This document shows, one piece after another, positions 7,035-17,384 of a DNA stretch of 64,000 nt. Position numbers and translations under genes: made by a program. The notes beneath the pieces are model-generated. The model was given only the letters and a program-made list of their open reading frames with translations, did no database searches and was not told the DNA's origin. The stretch comes from Pseudoxanthomonas sacheonensis (GTDB taxonomy: Bacteria > Pseudomonadota > Gammaproteobacteria > Xanthomonadales > Xanthomonadaceae): the NCBI RefSeq assembly GCF_010093305.1, contig NZ_PDWS01000010.1, positions 1 through 64,000 of the forward strand, read 5' to 3'. Each line of letters starts with the position of its first letter. Within the stretch, counting starts at the first letter, position 1.

Positions 7035-9578
7035 TCAGAACCTGAAATCAAGTCTGGCGTAGTAATAGCCACCGTTAATGCCGAACGGCAAGGTCTCCCA
7101 GCCGTAGACGAAACCCAGCGACGGGAACGGATTGACGTTGGGATCGTCGGCGCCGACTTTCCACTTGTCCGGATAAGTGTCGAGCAGATTGTTGGCGCCG
7201 ACGGACAGGCGCAGCTTGTCGGTGATATCGACACCCACCGCCGCATCGAACAACGTTTGCCCGTCCCAGGTCTGCTTGGGCGCGAAGCCCGAGCCGGAGA
7301 CCGAGCCGTAGTAGTTCGCCCGCAAAGTCCAGTCCCACTTCCCGATCGAGTAAACGCCTTGCAGCACATGGTGCGCGCCGGGCTGGCCTTCCTCGATCAG
7401 TGTCACCTGGCTGTCGTCGAACAGCATCGCCGGCGGCAGGATCGCCGACTGCGAGCGGCGATCGGTGACCTCGGTCTTGTTCCAGTGCAGCAGCGCGGTC
7501 AGGTCCAGCGTGCCGCCCGCCGCTTCGGTGGTGTACTCGCCAACGATGTCGATACCCGTGGTGCGGGTGTCGATGGCATTGGTGAAGAACTGCGCCTGGG
7601 CCACATCGAACGGCGCGAGAATAGCGCGAATCGGGCAGTTGCTGTTGGTGGCGTCGCAAGCCAGGCCGTCGCTGCCGACGGTCTCCGGGCGTATGTTGCT
7701 GGAGAAAATGATGCGGTCGTCGATGTCGATGCGGAATACGTCCACCGTCAGGCTGAAATTCTCGCTGGGGCGGAACACCAGGCCGAGCGTGGCGCTGGTC
7801 GATTCTTCTTCCTTCAACGCATCGATGCCGAATGCGCGGGTGACGTCGCTGTCCTGGCGTGCGGTCAACGTATCGGCCAGATTGCCGGTGGCCGGGTCGA
7901 TGTTGGTCGAACGCTGGCTGTAGAACAGCTGCTGCACTCCGGGCGCACGGAAACCGGTGGAGACAGTGCCGCGCAAGGCGAACTTGTCGCTGAAGTCGAA
8001 GCGTGCGGACAGCTTGCCGGTGGTGGTGTTGCCGAAGTCCGAATAGTCTTCGAAACGTACCGCGGCGCCCAGCAGGAAGCGCTGGGTCAACCGCGACTCG
8101 GCGTCGAAGTACACGGCGTAGTTGTGGCGTCCCTCATCGACCGCTTCGTTAGGAGAAAAGCCGGGGAAGCCCTGGATGCCCGGTGCGGCGAAACCGCCGT
8201 TCTGGTCGAAGATGGCGATGGAGGGATCGTTGGTGCGCCCGTAGGTGTAGGACACCGGATCGCCGGCCTTGATCGCGTAATTGTCGCGGCGATATTCGAA
8301 GCCGGTAGCCAGGCTCAACGGTTCGTCGCCGATGCCCCAGTCGACCCGGCCGCGGAAATCCAGATTGAAGGTGGTCTGGTCGAATTCCAGCGTGCCGGTG
8401 TCGGCCGAGGTCGGCGACTCCCCATAGATGCACGGTTGGTTGGGGCAGGCGACATTCGGATTGGGCTCGTACCACCAGCTGACATTGACCGAATTGCGTT
8501 CGTGGAAACCGAACTTGCTGCGGCCGTGGTTCACCGACACATCCCAGTCCCAGTTATCGCCCAGCGGCGCGCGGTAACCGATCGCAAGCGAACCGTCCTC
8601 GACCGTGGTGATGATGTTGGGCAGGAAGCCATTGGGATACAGATCCGGTACGGTGCGGCCGTCGCCGGCGCTGCGGAAGAAGCCCGAGGAATCGCCTTCG
8701 CGCCGCGAAATGCCGCCGAACCAGTAAAGCTCGCCCGCGCCGATCGGCAGGCCGCCGTTGAGCCACAGATAGGCGTCCTTGGCGTCGGCATCGCCGATCT
8801 TCTGCGTCACCCGCGGCGGATCCACGCGCAGCAGGTCGGGACCGGCGCGGTTGGTCGCTTCGCGGTCGCGATACTCGGCGGTCAGATTGAGGAAGCCTTC
8901 GTCGCCGAGCTTGAAGCCGGTGTTGACGCCGCCGTGCAGCACGGTGCCATCGCCCTCGTAGGTCTGGCCCGCTTCGAACGACACCCGGGTTTCGTCGGTC
9001 TGGCGCCGAAGCACGATGTTGATCACGCCGGCGATCGCGTCCGAGCCGTATTGCGCCGCCGCGCCATCGCGCAGCACTTCGATACGTTCGATGGCGGAAA
9101 CGGGAATCGCATTGATGTCGGTGCCGGCCGAGCCGCGGGCGATGGTCTGCTGCACGTTGACCAGCGCCTGCTGATGCCGGCGCTTGCCGTTGACCAGCAC
9201 CAGCACCTGGTCGGGGCCGAGCGAGCGCAGCGTGGCGGGGCGCAGGATGTCGGTGCCGTCGCTGATGGTGGTGCGAGAGAAATTGAAGCTGGGTTCGAGC
9301 ATCTGCAGGATCTGTCCGACCTCCTGCGCGCCCGTGCGTTCCAGCTGCTCGCGGCCTATCACGTCGACCGGCGCCGCGGTTTCGGCCGCAGTACGTCCTT
9401 TGGCGCGCGAGCCCAGCACTTGCACCGTATCCAGTTGCACGGCGTCCTGCTCGGGCGCGGCGGTTTCCTGTGCGACGGCCGGGAGGGCAAGCAGCAAGCT
9501 CAGCGCCAGGATAGTGAAGCGGGGTGTGGCGAGGACCGGCTTGAAAGTGCGGCTGCGCGCGTGCGGATGCAGGGACAT
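7035..9578 (-). CDS. TonB-dependent outer-membrane receptor
   Basis: This is an outer-membrane active transporter of 847 residues. The signal peptide has a basic start, hydrophobic core ILALSLLLALPAVA and probable cleavage after residue 36. The plug domain (about 45-165) includes APVDVIGREQLERTGAQEV, VLVLVNGKRRH and IERIEVLRDGAAAQYGSDA. A long beta-barrel with alternating aromatic residues follows, ending YARLDFRF with the terminal Phe expected of barrel proteins. A strong GGAGGA precedes ATG 9578. It stands alone, with no adjacent TonB, permease or enzyme gene, so its substrate cannot be read from context; an iron-siderophore or vitamin role is only a guess. Confidence 0.9.
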   Translation of the reverse strand: MSLHPHARSRTFKPVLATPRFTILALSLLLALPAVAQETAAPEQDAVQLDTVQVLGSRAKGRTAAETAAPVDVIGREQLERTGAQEVGQILQMLEPSFNFSRTTISDGTDILRPATLRSLGPDQVLVLVNGKRRHQQALVNVQQTIARGSAGTDINAIPVSAIERIEVLRDGAAAQYGSDAIAGVINIVLRRQTDETRVSFEAGQTYEGDGTVLHGGVNTGFKLGDEGFLNLTAEYRDREATNRAGPDLLRVDPPRVTQKIGDADAKDAYLWLNGGLPIGAGELYWFGGISRREGDSSGFFRSAGDGRTVPDLYPNGFLPNIITTVEDGSLAIGYRAPLGDNWDWDVSVNHGRSKFGFHERNSVNVSWWYEPNPNVACPNQPCIYGESPTSADTGTLEFDQTTFNLDFRGRVDWGIGDEPLSLATGFEYRRDNYAIKAGDPVSYTYGRTNDPSIAIFDQNGGFAAPGIQGFPGFSPNEAVDEGRHNYAVYFDAESRLTQRFLLGAAVRFEDYSDFGNTTTGKLSARFDFSDKFALRGTVSTGFRAPGVQQLFYSQRSTNIDPATGNLADTLTARQDSDVTRAFGIDALKEEESTSATLGLVFRPSENFSLTVDVFRIDIDDRIIFSSNIRPETVGSDGLACDATNSNCPIRAILAPFDVAQAQFFTNAIDTRTTGIDIVGEYTTEAAGGTLDLTALLHWNKTEVTDRRSQSAILPPAMLFDDSQVTLIEEGQPGAHHVLQGVYSIGKWDWTLRANYYGSVSGSGFAPKQTWDGQTLFDAAVGVDITDKLRLSVGANNLLDTYPDKWKVGADDPNVNPFPSLGFVYGWETLPFGINGGYYYARLDFRF

Positions 9579-9770
9579 GATTCCTCCATTGAATGATGCG
9601 GTCGATATCGAGGCGCGGGGTTTGCGCGCCGAGTTGCATGTCAGGCCATGGCAACCGGTATGACAAATAGCATTTGGCTATGGGAAAAGAATGAGAATTC
9701 GCGCTGAAAACAGCGATCCCATGGCGTATGCGCGATTACGTTCGAATTGAGAACGTTTCCATGGATGTGC

Positions 9771-9791
9771 GCAGAGACCTTGCGTCTCTGC
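9771..9791. other. Perfect 8-bp stem-loop downstream of xseA
   Basis: GCAGAGAC, a 5-nt loop and GTCTCTGC form a perfect hairpin just past the 3' end of xseA, in the 226-bp gap before the TonB-receptor start. No T-run follows on either strand, so it is not a classical intrinsic terminator. It could be a weak 3'-end structure. Confidence 0.35.
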
Positions 9792-9804
9792 GGTCTTCAC
9801 GCTT

Positions 9805-11148
9805 TCATTCGTTGGAATCTTCGACGCGAACCTTCAATGCGCCATCGTGCAGACGGGCACTGAGCCGGTCTCCCGCTGCGGCGTCCCTCACGCTGCGCAC
9901 GATGCGCCCGGCATCGTCCTGCAGAATCGAATAACCACGGGCGATGGTCGCCAGCGGGCTTACCGTTTCGAGCGAGCGCGCCAAACCCCGCAATTCAAGC
10001 GTCTTGCGCTGCAAGGTGCGGGCAGTGGCGGCTTGCGCGCGCAGATTCAGCGAGGCGGCCATCTCCTGCAGGCTCGACACGTGCCGTTGCGGCTGGTTGG
10101 AACGCAGCACCGCGGCGGCATGGCGCAACGCGGCGCGACGACGCTCCAGTTGCTCCCGCCACACCGATTCCAACCGTCGCTGCGCTTCGAGCCGACGCCG
10201 CTGCAGCAGCTGCAACCGCGCCTGCGGCCGCATCGCCTGCAGCCGCAGCACGGCGCGGTCGGCGCGCTGCATCGACTGCCGCAGCGCTTGCAGTTGCGAT
10301 GCGGACATGCGGCGTTGCAGTCCCTGCAGGCGGGTGAGCAGATCGATGCGGTTGGGAACCAGCAGTTCGGCAGCGACCGACGGAGTGGGTGCGCGCAAGT
10401 CGGCGGCGAAATCGGCGAGGCTGAAGTCGGTCTCGTGGCCGACCGCCGACACCACCGGCACCGGCGAAGCAGCGATGGCGCGCGCCAGCTGTTCGTCGTT
10501 GAACGCCCACAGGTCTTCCAGCGAACCGCCGCCGCGGGTCAGCAGGATCACGTCGTAGCGCCCGGAGGCGGCCGCGCGCTTGAGCATCGCGGTGATCTGC
10601 GCCGCTGCCGTTTCGCCTTGCACCTGTACAGGCAGCACATCGACTTCCAGCAAGGGAAAGCGCCGTCCAAGCACGCTCAGCACATCGCGCACCGCCGCAC
10701 CGCTGGGCGATGTGATGACGGCCAGGCGCCGCACATGGGCGGGCAGGGGGCGCTTGCGTTCCTCGTCGAACAGGCCTTCGGCGGCCAGTTTCGCTTTCAG
10801 TTCATCGAAGGCGCGGCGCAATGCACCTTCGCCGGCTTCCTCCAGATGGTCCATGACAAGCTGGTAGTCGCCGCGCGCCTCGTACAGGGTCAGGCGTCCG
10901 CGCCCCAGCACGCGCAGGCCCTCGCGCGGCACGAATTTCAGCCACTGGCTCTTGGGCTTGAACATCGCGCACTTCACCTGCGCGCGCGCGTCCTTGAGAG
11001 TGAAATAGAGATGTCCGGAGGCCGGCCGGGTGACATTGCCAAGCTCGGCCTCCACCCACACCAGCGGAAAGGCGCTTTCCAGCAGGTCGCGCGCCAGCGT
11101 ATTGAGCTGGCTGGGGGTGAGAATGTCGCGGGCGGGGTCCTGGATCAT
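9805..11148 (-). CDS. xseA: Exodeoxyribonuclease VII large subunit
   Basis: This is the large subunit of the bidirectional single-strand DNA exonuclease VII, which works with XseB in DNA repair and degradation; xseB is not in this window. At 447 residues it is full length. An N-terminal OB-fold ([20 protein letters not shown]) is followed by the catalytic domain with [13 protein letters not shown] and [20 protein letters not shown]. Next comes a long arginine- and glutamine-rich helical region and a C-terminal segment containing ARGYSIL. ATG 11148 gives the usual [16 protein letters not shown] start. It diverges from ispG across 82 bp. Confidence 0.95.
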   Translation of the reverse strand: MIQDPARDILTPSQLNTLARDLLESAFPLVWVEAELGNVTRPASGHLYFTLKDARAQVKCAMFKPKSQWLKFVPREGLRVLGRGRLTLYEARGDYQLVMDHLEEAGEGALRRAFDELKAKLAAEGLFDEERKRPLPAHVRRLAVITSPSGAAVRDVLSVLGRRFPLLEVDVLPVQVQGETAAAQITAMLKRAAASGRYDVILLTRGGGSLEDLWAFNDEQLARAIAASPVPVVSAVGHETDFSLADFAADLRAPTPSVAAELLVPNRIDLLTRLQGLQRRMSASQLQALRQSMQRADRAVLRLQAMRPQARLQLLQRRRLEAQRRLESVWREQLERRRAALRHAAAVLRSNQPQRHVSSLQEMAASLNLRAQAATARTLQRKTLELRGLARSLETVSPLATIARGYSILQDDAGRIVRSVRDAAAGDRLSARLHDGALKVRVEDSNE

Positions 11149-11230
11149 CCCGTTACCCTAACCCAGCCGTTTCGCTGGCGGAAAGGCTTGACGGGATGAA
11201 GCGGCCCCGGAAGCGTCTAAAATAGCCGGC

Positions 11231-12511
11231 ATGAACGACCTGTCGTCCCCCTGCCCATCGCCTGCAGAAGCCGGCCCCATCGACGCTGGCGCCGCGCCGC
11301 GCCGGATCAACCGCACCGTCAAGGTGGGCGCGGTCACCTTGGGCGGCGGCCACCCGGTGGTGGTGCAGTCCATGACCAATACCGACACCGCCGACATCGC
11401 TTCCACGGTGAAGCAGGTCGCCGAACTGTGGCGCGCCGGTTCGGAAATGGTGCGGGTCACGGTCAACAATCCGGAATCCGCCGCCGCCGTGCCGCACATC
11501 GTCGAAAAGCTGCGGATGATGGGCATCGAAGTGCCGGTGATCGGCGACTTCCATTACAACGGCCATACCCTGCTGGCCAACGAACCGGCCTGTGCCGAGG
11601 CGCTGGGCAAATACCGCATCAACCCGGGCAATGTCGGCTTCGGCCGCAAGAAGGACACCCAGTTCGCCCAGCTGATCGAATTCGCGCTGAAGTACGGCAA
11701 GCCGGTGCGCATCGGCGTGAACTGGGGCTCGCTGGACCAGTCGCTGGCCGCGCAGCTGATGGATGAGAACGCCCAGCGCGCTGAACCATGGGAAGCCAGC
11801 CTGGTGCTGCGCGAGGCGCTGATCCGCTCGGCGCTGGATTCGGCCGAACGCGCGGTCGAGATCGGCCTGCCGCGCGAACGTATCGTGCTGAGCTGCAAGG
11901 TCAGCGGCGTGCAGGAACTCATCGCGGTGTACCGCGATCTGGCCCAGCGTTCGGATTTCGCCCTGCACCTGGGCCTCACCGAGGCCGGCATAGGCAGCAA
12001 GGGCATCGTCGCCTCGGCGGCGGCTCTGGCGGTGCTGCTGCAGGAAGGCATCGGCGACACCATCCGCATTTCGCTGACGCCGGAGCCGGGCCAGTCGCGC
12101 ACCCAGGAAGTCGTCGTCGCCCAGGAGCTGCTGCAGACCACCGGGCTGCGTGCGTTCACGCCCATGGTCACCGCATGCCCGGGTTGCGGACGCACGACTT
12201 CGGAATTCTTCCAGGAACTGGCCGGCGTGGTGCAGAACCACGTGCGCGCGAAGATGCCGGAATGGAAAATCAGCCATCCGGGCGCCGAAAACATGACCCT
12301 GGCGGTGATGGGTTGCGTGGTCAACGGCCCGGGCGAATCGCGCCACGCCAATATCGGCATCTCGTTGCCGGGCACGGGCGAGGCGCCCACCGCGCCGGTG
12401 TTCATCGACGGCGAGAAGGCGGTGACCTTGCGCGGCGAGAACATCGCCCAGGAATTCGTCGCCCTGATCGACGGATACGTCGAAAAGCGATATGCACGAA
12501 ACCTTGCGTAA
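11231..12511 (+). CDS. ispG: 4-hydroxy-3-methylbut-2-enyl diphosphate synthase
   Basis: This [4Fe-4S] enzyme converts methylerythritol cyclodiphosphate to HMBPP in the MEP isoprenoid pathway. The protein is 426 residues. It shows the early [20 protein letters not shown] block and MTNTDTAD. The iron-sulfur ligands are visible: CPGCGR plus the third Cys in [10 protein letters not shown], whose Glu is the usual fourth ligand. ATG 11231 gives the common length for the proteobacterial form without the extra plant domain. Its 3' end overlaps the next gene by 20 nt. Confidence 0.96.
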   Translation: MNDLSSPCPSPAEAGPIDAGAAPRRINRTVKVGAVTLGGGHPVVVQSMTNTDTADIASTVKQVAELWRAGSEMVRVTVNNPESAAAVPHIVEKLRMMGIEVPVIGDFHYNGHTLLANEPACAEALGKYRINPGNVGFGRKKDTQFAQLIEFALKYGKPVRIGVNWGSLDQSLAAQLMDENAQRAEPWEASLVLREALIRSALDSAERAVEIGLPRERIVLSCKVSGVQELIAVYRDLAQRSDFALHLGLTEAGIGSKGIVASAAALAVLLQEGIGDTIRISLTPEPGQSRTQEVVVAQELLQTTGLRAFTPMVTACPGCGRTTSEFFQELAGVVQNHVRAKMPEWKISHPGAENMTLAVMGCVVNGPGESRHANIGISLPGTGEAPTAPVFIDGEKAVTLRGENIAQEFVALIDGYVEKRYARNLA

Positions 12512-13202
12512 TGCGGCCGCGCGCGGCGCGGAGGCCATGGCGGGGCTTTTGCGGCGCAACGGAAGACGCATCGTGCTGTTGTTCCTGGGCGTGCTGCTGC
12601 CGTTGTGGATCTTCGCCGAACTGGCCGACGAGGTGCACGAGCTGGAACGGTTCGTGTTCGACGATCCTTTGCTGCTGGGCGCGCATGCATGGGCGGGTCC
12701 GCGCATGGACCGGTTCTTCGCTGCGGTTTCCACGGCGGGCTATGAAGGCGTAGTCGCCATCGACTTGGCCGTGGTGCTGGCCATCATGCTGACCAAACGC
12801 TGGCGCGAAGCCACCTTCGCCGCGGTCGCGTTCGTGGGTTCGGCGCTGCTCAATCTGGGCAGCAAGCAGTTCTTCCAGCGCGACCGGCCGACCTTGTGGG
12901 AATCCATCCTGCCCGAGGACACTTTCAGTTTCCCCAGCGGGCACGCCATGGGCTCCATGACCTTGGCCATGACCGCGATCCTGCTGGCCTGGCACACGCG
13001 ATGGCGCTGGCCGGTACTGGTGCCGATGGCGGCGTTCGTTCTGCTGGTCGGGTTTTCGCGGGTATATCTGGGCGTGCATTATCCGTCCGACATCCTGGGC
13101 GGATGGATGGCCGCTACGGTGTGGGTAGTGGGTACCTACCTCGCGCTGTTCCATCGGATTCTGCGCCCATGGCGGGCCGATGCGCTGGTGGTTCAGCGCT
13201 GA
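12492..13202 (+). CDS. PAP2-family membrane phosphatase
   Basis: This is an integral-membrane lipid or polyprenyl-diphosphate phosphatase of about 236 residues. All three parts of the PAP2 signature are present: KQFFQRDRP (KX6RP), FPSGHAMGS and [12 protein letters not shown]. There are several hydrophobic spans, including [18 protein letters not shown]. The reading overlaps ispG by 20 nt, suggesting coupled expression; substrates of the undecaprenyl-diphosphate or phosphatidate kind are typical. An alternative ATG at 12537 has GGAGG only 2 nt upstream and would remove the overlap, so the true start is unsettled. Confidence 0.88.
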   Translation: MHETLRNAAARGAEAMAGLLRRNGRRIVLLFLGVLLPLWIFAELADEVHELERFVFDDPLLLGAHAWAGPRMDRFFAAVSTAGYEGVVAIDLAVVLAIMLTKRWREATFAAVAFVGSALLNLGSKQFFQRDRPTLWESILPEDTFSFPSGHAMGSMTLAMTAILLAWHTRWRWPVLVPMAAFVLLVGFSRVYLGVHYPSDILGGWMAATVWVVGTYLALFHRILRPWRADALVVQR

Positions 13203-13286
13203 CGATCTTGCGTGTCGCAGCCGTGAGGTCTGGCTTCTCCGTGGCTCAAGCCTTCAGGGTTCTCCAGCGATGCCAGCGACTGTCTC

Positions 13287-14183
13287 TCAATCCTGTATGC
13301 AGACCTGATTGCGGCCCTGGCTCTTGGCGCGATACAGCGCCGTGTCTGCCGCCGCCATCATGCGGCTGCAGGTATCGCGTTCGGGGGTCATCGCGGCGAT
13401 GCCGATGCTCACGGTGATGCTCTGCGGCTCGTTGCCCGGCCTGAACTCCACCTCGGCTATCGCCAGACGCAGGCGTTCGGCGAAACCGTAAGCCGCCTCC
13501 ATGCCGCATTCCGGCAGCAGCACCGCGAATTCTTCGCCGCCGATACGTGCCGCGAAATCGTCGCTGCGCACGTGTCGGCGCAGGATGCCGGCGATCTGGC
13601 GCAGCACGTTGTCGCCTGAGATGTGCCCGTAGCGGTCGTTGACCGGCTTGAACAGGTCCACGTCGATGATGCACATCGTCAGTTCGCGATGGTGGCGCAT
13701 GGCGCGGGCGATTTCCTTGTCCACCATGTCGATGAAATGGCGCCGGTTGTGCAGATCGGTCAGCGCGTCCTGGGTGGCGAGCTGGTAGATCTCCTCGTGG
13801 TAGCGCGCCTCCACGCTGGAGTGGCTGATGAACTTGAGGATGCTTTCGCCCAGGGTGATGTGGTCGCCGTCGTTCAGTACGGCCTCGTCGACGACCTTGT
13901 CGTTGACGCGGGTGGGGTTGGTGGCCTGCAGGTCGCGGATGCGGTACTCGTCGCCGTCGCGCCAGATATGGCAATGCTGGCGCGAAACGCTCTTGTGCGG
14001 GATGTGCAGGTCCGCTTCCTGGGAACGCCCGACCACCACCGCCCGTTCGTCCACATCCACGCGCCTGCCCAGACCTTCGCCATGGATCACGACCACGCAG
14101 GCCGAACGCGGCGAGGCGCTGTGTGGGCCGGCGCTGAGGAGGGTGCGTTGGGTGGTGGCGGGATTGTCGTCTTTGGAAGCCAT
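13287..14183 (-). CDS. FHA-domain diguanylate cyclase (FHA-GGDEF)
   Basis: This is a cytoplasmic cyclase of 298 residues that would make c-di-GMP. The N-terminal half is a forkhead-associated domain, which binds phosphothreonine peptides: VVVGRSQEADLHIP, then SVSRQHCHIW and ATNPTRVNDKVV. A short helical linker leads to GGDEF (about 130-298), with DALTDLHNRRHF, DVDLFKPVNDRYGH and an intact GGEEF at 215-219. The domain pairing implies that protein phosphorylation controls cyclase activity or location. It is divergent from a Ser/Thr kinase gene 112 bp away, the obvious candidate partner. Confidence 0.92.
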   Translation of the reverse strand: MASKDDNPATTQRTLLSAGPHSASPRSACVVVIHGEGLGRRVDVDERAVVVGRSQEADLHIPHKSVSRQHCHIWRDGDEYRIRDLQATNPTRVNDKVVDEAVLNDGDHITLGESILKFISHSSVEARYHEEIYQLATQDALTDLHNRRHFIDMVDKEIARAMRHHRELTMCIIDVDLFKPVNDRYGHISGDNVLRQIAGILRRHVRSDDFAARIGGEEFAVLLPECGMEAAYGFAERLRLAIAEVEFRPGNEPQSITVSIGIAAMTPERDTCSRMMAAADTALYRAKSQGRNQVCIQD

Positions 14184-14295
14184 GCGCCGGTCGGTGGAAT
14201 GGGCAGGCGGAGTGTAGCCGATGCCCGCCGCCAGCCCTCTGCCTGCTGGTAGCGCGAGGTATCCGCTACCATGGGGCCGCTATCGATTTGGGGAG

Positions 14296-17034
14296 ATGGC
14301 ATTGCATCCGCGCGACACGCCTGAAGACAAGCCTGAAGATCCGGATCCGACCGAAATCCTGCCCGCACGTTCGCCCATGGGGCTTGCCGGGGAGGAGGGA
14401 ACGCTTGCGCCCGGCGTCCTGGTGGGCCGCTACCGCATAGACGCGCTGCTGGGCCGCGGCGGCATGGGCGAGGTCTATCGCGCCGAGCAGTTGGAGCCGA
14501 TGCGCCGCACGGTGGCGTTGAAACTCCTGCGCCGGCAACGCCTGGACGCGCGCAATCTGGCCTACTTCGAAGTGGAGCGGCAGATGCTGGCGCAGATGCG
14601 CCATCCCGGCATCGCCCAGGTCTACGATGCCGGCGCCACGGCCGAAGGGTTTCCGTATTTCGCCATGGAATTTATCGATGGCACGCCGGTCACGCGCTAC
14701 GCCGAAGAACACTCTGTACCTCTGCGCCAGCGCATCGAACTGTTCATCCGCATCTGCCAGGGCGTGCAGCACGCGCACCAGAAGGGCGTCATCCATCGCG
14801 ACTTGAAGCCTGGCAATCTGCTGGTGGATGAAGTCGATGGAAAGCCGGTGCCGAAAATCATCGATTTCGGCATCGCCACGGCCGCATCGCGCGCGCTTGG
14901 CGGCGACATCGAGCGCGCGGGTACGCCCGACTACATGAGCCCGGAGCAGGCCGGCGCCGATCCCGCGTCCGTCGACACGCGCAGCGATGTGTATTCGCTG
15001 GGCGTGGTGCTGTACGAGCTGCTGGCCGGCGTACGTCCTTTCGCCAGGCACGAAACCCTGGCGGCGACCGCCGCCACCTTGCGCCGTCCCTCGGAACAGT
15101 TGATGACGCTGCCGCCGGGACAGGCCGAGCAGGTGGCGCGGGCCCAGGGGTTGAGCCTGCCCGGTATGCGCCGTGCGCTGCGCGGCGAGCTGGACTGGAT
15201 CGTGCTGAAGGCCATGCGCCACGACCGCAGCGAGCGCTACGCATCGGCCGCGGAACTGGGCGAAGACTTGCAGCGCTTCCTCGACGGCCGCCTCGTGCAA
15301 GCGGTGCCCCTGAGCTGGCGTTACGTGTGGGGCAAGTTCGCGCGCCGCCACCGCGGCGTATTGGTGGCGGCCGGCTTGGTGGTGTGCGCGCTGCTGGGCG
15401 GTTTGGGTTTGTCGCTGTACGGTTTGATGCAGGCGCGCGAGCAGCGCGCGGTGGCAGAGCAGCGCAGTGTCGAGCTGGGCAAGGTCGCGGCTTTCCAGCA
15501 ATCGATGCTGGAAGGCGTGGATATCGAAGCCATGGGCCTGGGCATGGCCGCGGGCCTGCGCGAGCAGGTCGCGCAGGCCGATCCGGCCGACACCGCCGCC
15601 CTGGAGCAGGCGCTTGGCCATGCCAGTACCGCCGATGTCGCGCGCGGCCTGATCGAAAACAACATCCTGGTCGGCGCAGAGCGGGCCATCGTCCGCGATT
15701 TTGCCGGTCAGCCCGCGCTGGCGGCCGATCTGCGCGAATCGGTCGCCAGGGTACGCAGTGCATTGGGCCTCTATCCGCAGGCCGCACTGGGTTTCGCACA
15801 GGTCGCGGATTACCACGCACGCGCCTCCGGCCCCGCCGCCGCGCCCGCACTGGAGGCCAGGCGCGAACAGGCCAGTGCTCTGCTCAATGCGGGCAAGCCC
15901 AAGGACGCCGTCGCCGTGGCCGACAAAGCGATGGTCGACATGTCCGCGCTTCCGCCCAACTACCGCCTGCGGCTGGCCACCGAATTGGTGCGGAGCGAGG
16001 CCATCGCCGCGCTGGGAGATCGCCCGGCGGCGCTGAAAATGCAACAGGACATCCGGGCGCGGGCCTTGTCGGCACTCAGCGAGCGCGACGAGTTCAGCAT
16101 GAAGGCGACGGCGAGCCTGGCGATCACGCTGGCGCGCTCGGGCGAGATGAAGGGCGGGCGCGAGCTGATGGAAAAACTGGTGCCGCTGAGCACTTCGGTT
16201 CTGGGCGCGGACAACAAGGACACCCTGTTCTACATCGGCAGCCTGGCCAGCATGCGCGCCATGACCGGCGACATGGAAGGCGCGGTCGCCTTGCAGCGCT
16301 CTCTGGTGAAGGAGCAGATCCGCCGGCTGGGCAACGAGCATCCCGCTACGCTCAGCGCGCGCGGCAACCTGGTCAACATGCTGATGGATTCCGGGCATGC
16401 CGAAGAGGCGTTGCCGGAAGGGCTTGCGGTAGTGGAAGCGCGTAAGCGGCTGCTGGGCGCCGACAACCCGCTGACCTTGCGCTCCATGCTCAATCTGTCG
16501 TCGCTGTACGCGCGTCTGCACGACTTCAAAGCCGCGCTCGCGTTGCAGCAGAAGGTCATCGATGCGCGCGTCCGGGTGCTGGGTCCCCGGCATCCGGATA
16601 CCGTCTCCATCATGGTCAACCATGCGGGCACGCTGGAGCAGACCGGGCAGTACGCCGCTTCGCTGAAGGAACTCCAGCATGTGCTGCCGCTGGCGCGCGA
16701 AGTGCTGGAGAAAGGCCACCCGCAATTGCAGATGGCGCTGATGGTGCTTGCCCAGGCATCGGAGGGCGCGGGCGATATTCAGGGCGAGGTCGGCGCCTAT
16801 CGCGAGTTGCTCGGGATCAGGCGCGCGCAGCTGGGAGAGGGAGACGCCAAGACCATCGACGCGGCATGGCGCCTGAGCCAGGCCCTGGACGCCGCGGGGA
16901 AACGCGAAGAGGCCGCGAGCCTGCATTCCGAATACGTCGCGCCGCTGCTCGCCGCCGATGCCAAGACGCTCGCACCCGAGCTGGCCAAGCTGGCCGATGG
17001 CATCCGCAAAGCCGGGAAAGAAGAAGCTTCCTGA
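14296..17034 (+). CDS. PknB-type serine/threonine protein kinase with C-terminal TPR repeats
   Basis: This is a membrane-anchored Hanks-type kinase of about 912 residues. The kinase domain (about 45-340) has GRGGMGEVYRAEQ (ATP loop), VALKLL (catalytic Lys), HRDLKPGN and DFG. A single transmembrane helix lies near 351-378 (VLVAAGLVVCALLGGLGL). The rest is helical, with tetratricopeptide-like repeats of the kinesin-light-chain kind (LGAERR-like units, PDTVSIMVNHAGTLEQTGQY) that would bind partner proteins. ATG 14296 is immediately after GGGGAG, which is too close; the TTG two codons later would be better spaced, so the start may be 14302. It faces the FHA-GGDEF gene divergently. Confidence 0.9.
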   Translation: MALHPRDTPEDKPEDPDPTEILPARSPMGLAGEEGTLAPGVLVGRYRIDALLGRGGMGEVYRAEQLEPMRRTVALKLLRRQRLDARNLAYFEVERQMLAQMRHPGIAQVYDAGATAEGFPYFAMEFIDGTPVTRYAEEHSVPLRQRIELFIRICQGVQHAHQKGVIHRDLKPGNLLVDEVDGKPVPKIIDFGIATAASRALGGDIERAGTPDYMSPEQAGADPASVDTRSDVYSLGVVLYELLAGVRPFARHETLAATAATLRRPSEQLMTLPPGQAEQVARAQGLSLPGMRRALRGELDWIVLKAMRHDRSERYASAAELGEDLQRFLDGRLVQAVPLSWRYVWGKFARRHRGVLVAAGLVVCALLGGLGLSLYGLMQAREQRAVAEQRSVELGKVAAFQQSMLEGVDIEAMGLGMAAGLREQVAQADPADTAALEQALGHASTADVARGLIENNILVGAERAIVRDFAGQPALAADLRESVARVRSALGLYPQAALGFAQVADYHARASGPAAAPALEARREQASALLNAGKPKDAVAVADKAMVDMSALPPNYRLRLATELVRSEAIAALGDRPAALKMQQDIRARALSALSERDEFSMKATASLAITLARSGEMKGGRELMEKLVPLSTSVLGADNKDTLFYIGSLASMRAMTGDMEGAVALQRSLVKEQIRRLGNEHPATLSARGNLVNMLMDSGHAEEALPEGLAVVEARKRLLGADNPLTLRSMLNLSSLYARLHDFKAALALQQKVIDARVRVLGPRHPDTVSIMVNHAGTLEQTGQYAASLKELQHVLPLAREVLEKGHPQLQMALMVLAQASEGAGDIQGEVGAYRELLGIRRAQLGEGDAKTIDAAWRLSQALDAAGKREEAASLHSEYVAPLLAADAKTLAPELAKLADGIRKAGKEEAS

Positions 17035-17044
17035 AAACCCCGCG

Positions 17045-17308
17045 TCAGCGCACCACCACCGTGGTCGCCTTGTTGGCGACCAGGTAGGGCTTCAGGTCTT
17101 CGATCTGGCCGACCTTGCCGATCGCGCGCTGCGCGAATTTCTGGCCGGTGATGCGCACATGGCAGTTCAGGAACGGGCGTTCCTTGTCCTTGCCCTTCGA
17201 GCAGTACACCACGCGCCCGTCGCGGTCCCAGCCCAGCACCAGGCGTTCCTGGTTGTGGCTGGTGCGGTAGATCCAGCCTTTCTGGATATCGGATTCGGAC
17301 ATCGCCAT
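17045..17308 (-). CDS. Small uncharacterised protein (87 residues)
   Basis: This is a short soluble protein, MAMSESDIQKGWIYRTSHNQ onward, with a basic middle (CSKGKDKERPF) and no signal peptide or membrane segment. Codon use and even length support a real gene. An internal ATG two codons in (17302) is an equally good start. It converges with the kinase gene (10 nt between stops) and lies 76 nt downstream of the EamA transporter gene on the same strand. I do not recognise the family and propose no function. Confidence 0.7.
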   Translation of the reverse strand: MAMSESDIQKGWIYRTSHNQERLVLGWDRDGRVVYCSKGKDKERPFLNCHVRITGQKFAQRAIGKVGQIEDLKPYLVANKATTVVVR

Positions 17309-17384
17309 GCGGGTTCTTCTCGTTGATTCAAATCGTTGGGTCGAGGCCGCGACAGCGGCGATCGTTTGCAGTGGAAGATAAAGC

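Noticed and set aside
9692-9698. TGAGAAT half-site upstream of the TonB receptor as a Fur box
   Set aside because: Only one half of the inverted repeat is present; the other half (CGCGCTG) does not match, so iron control is not supported.
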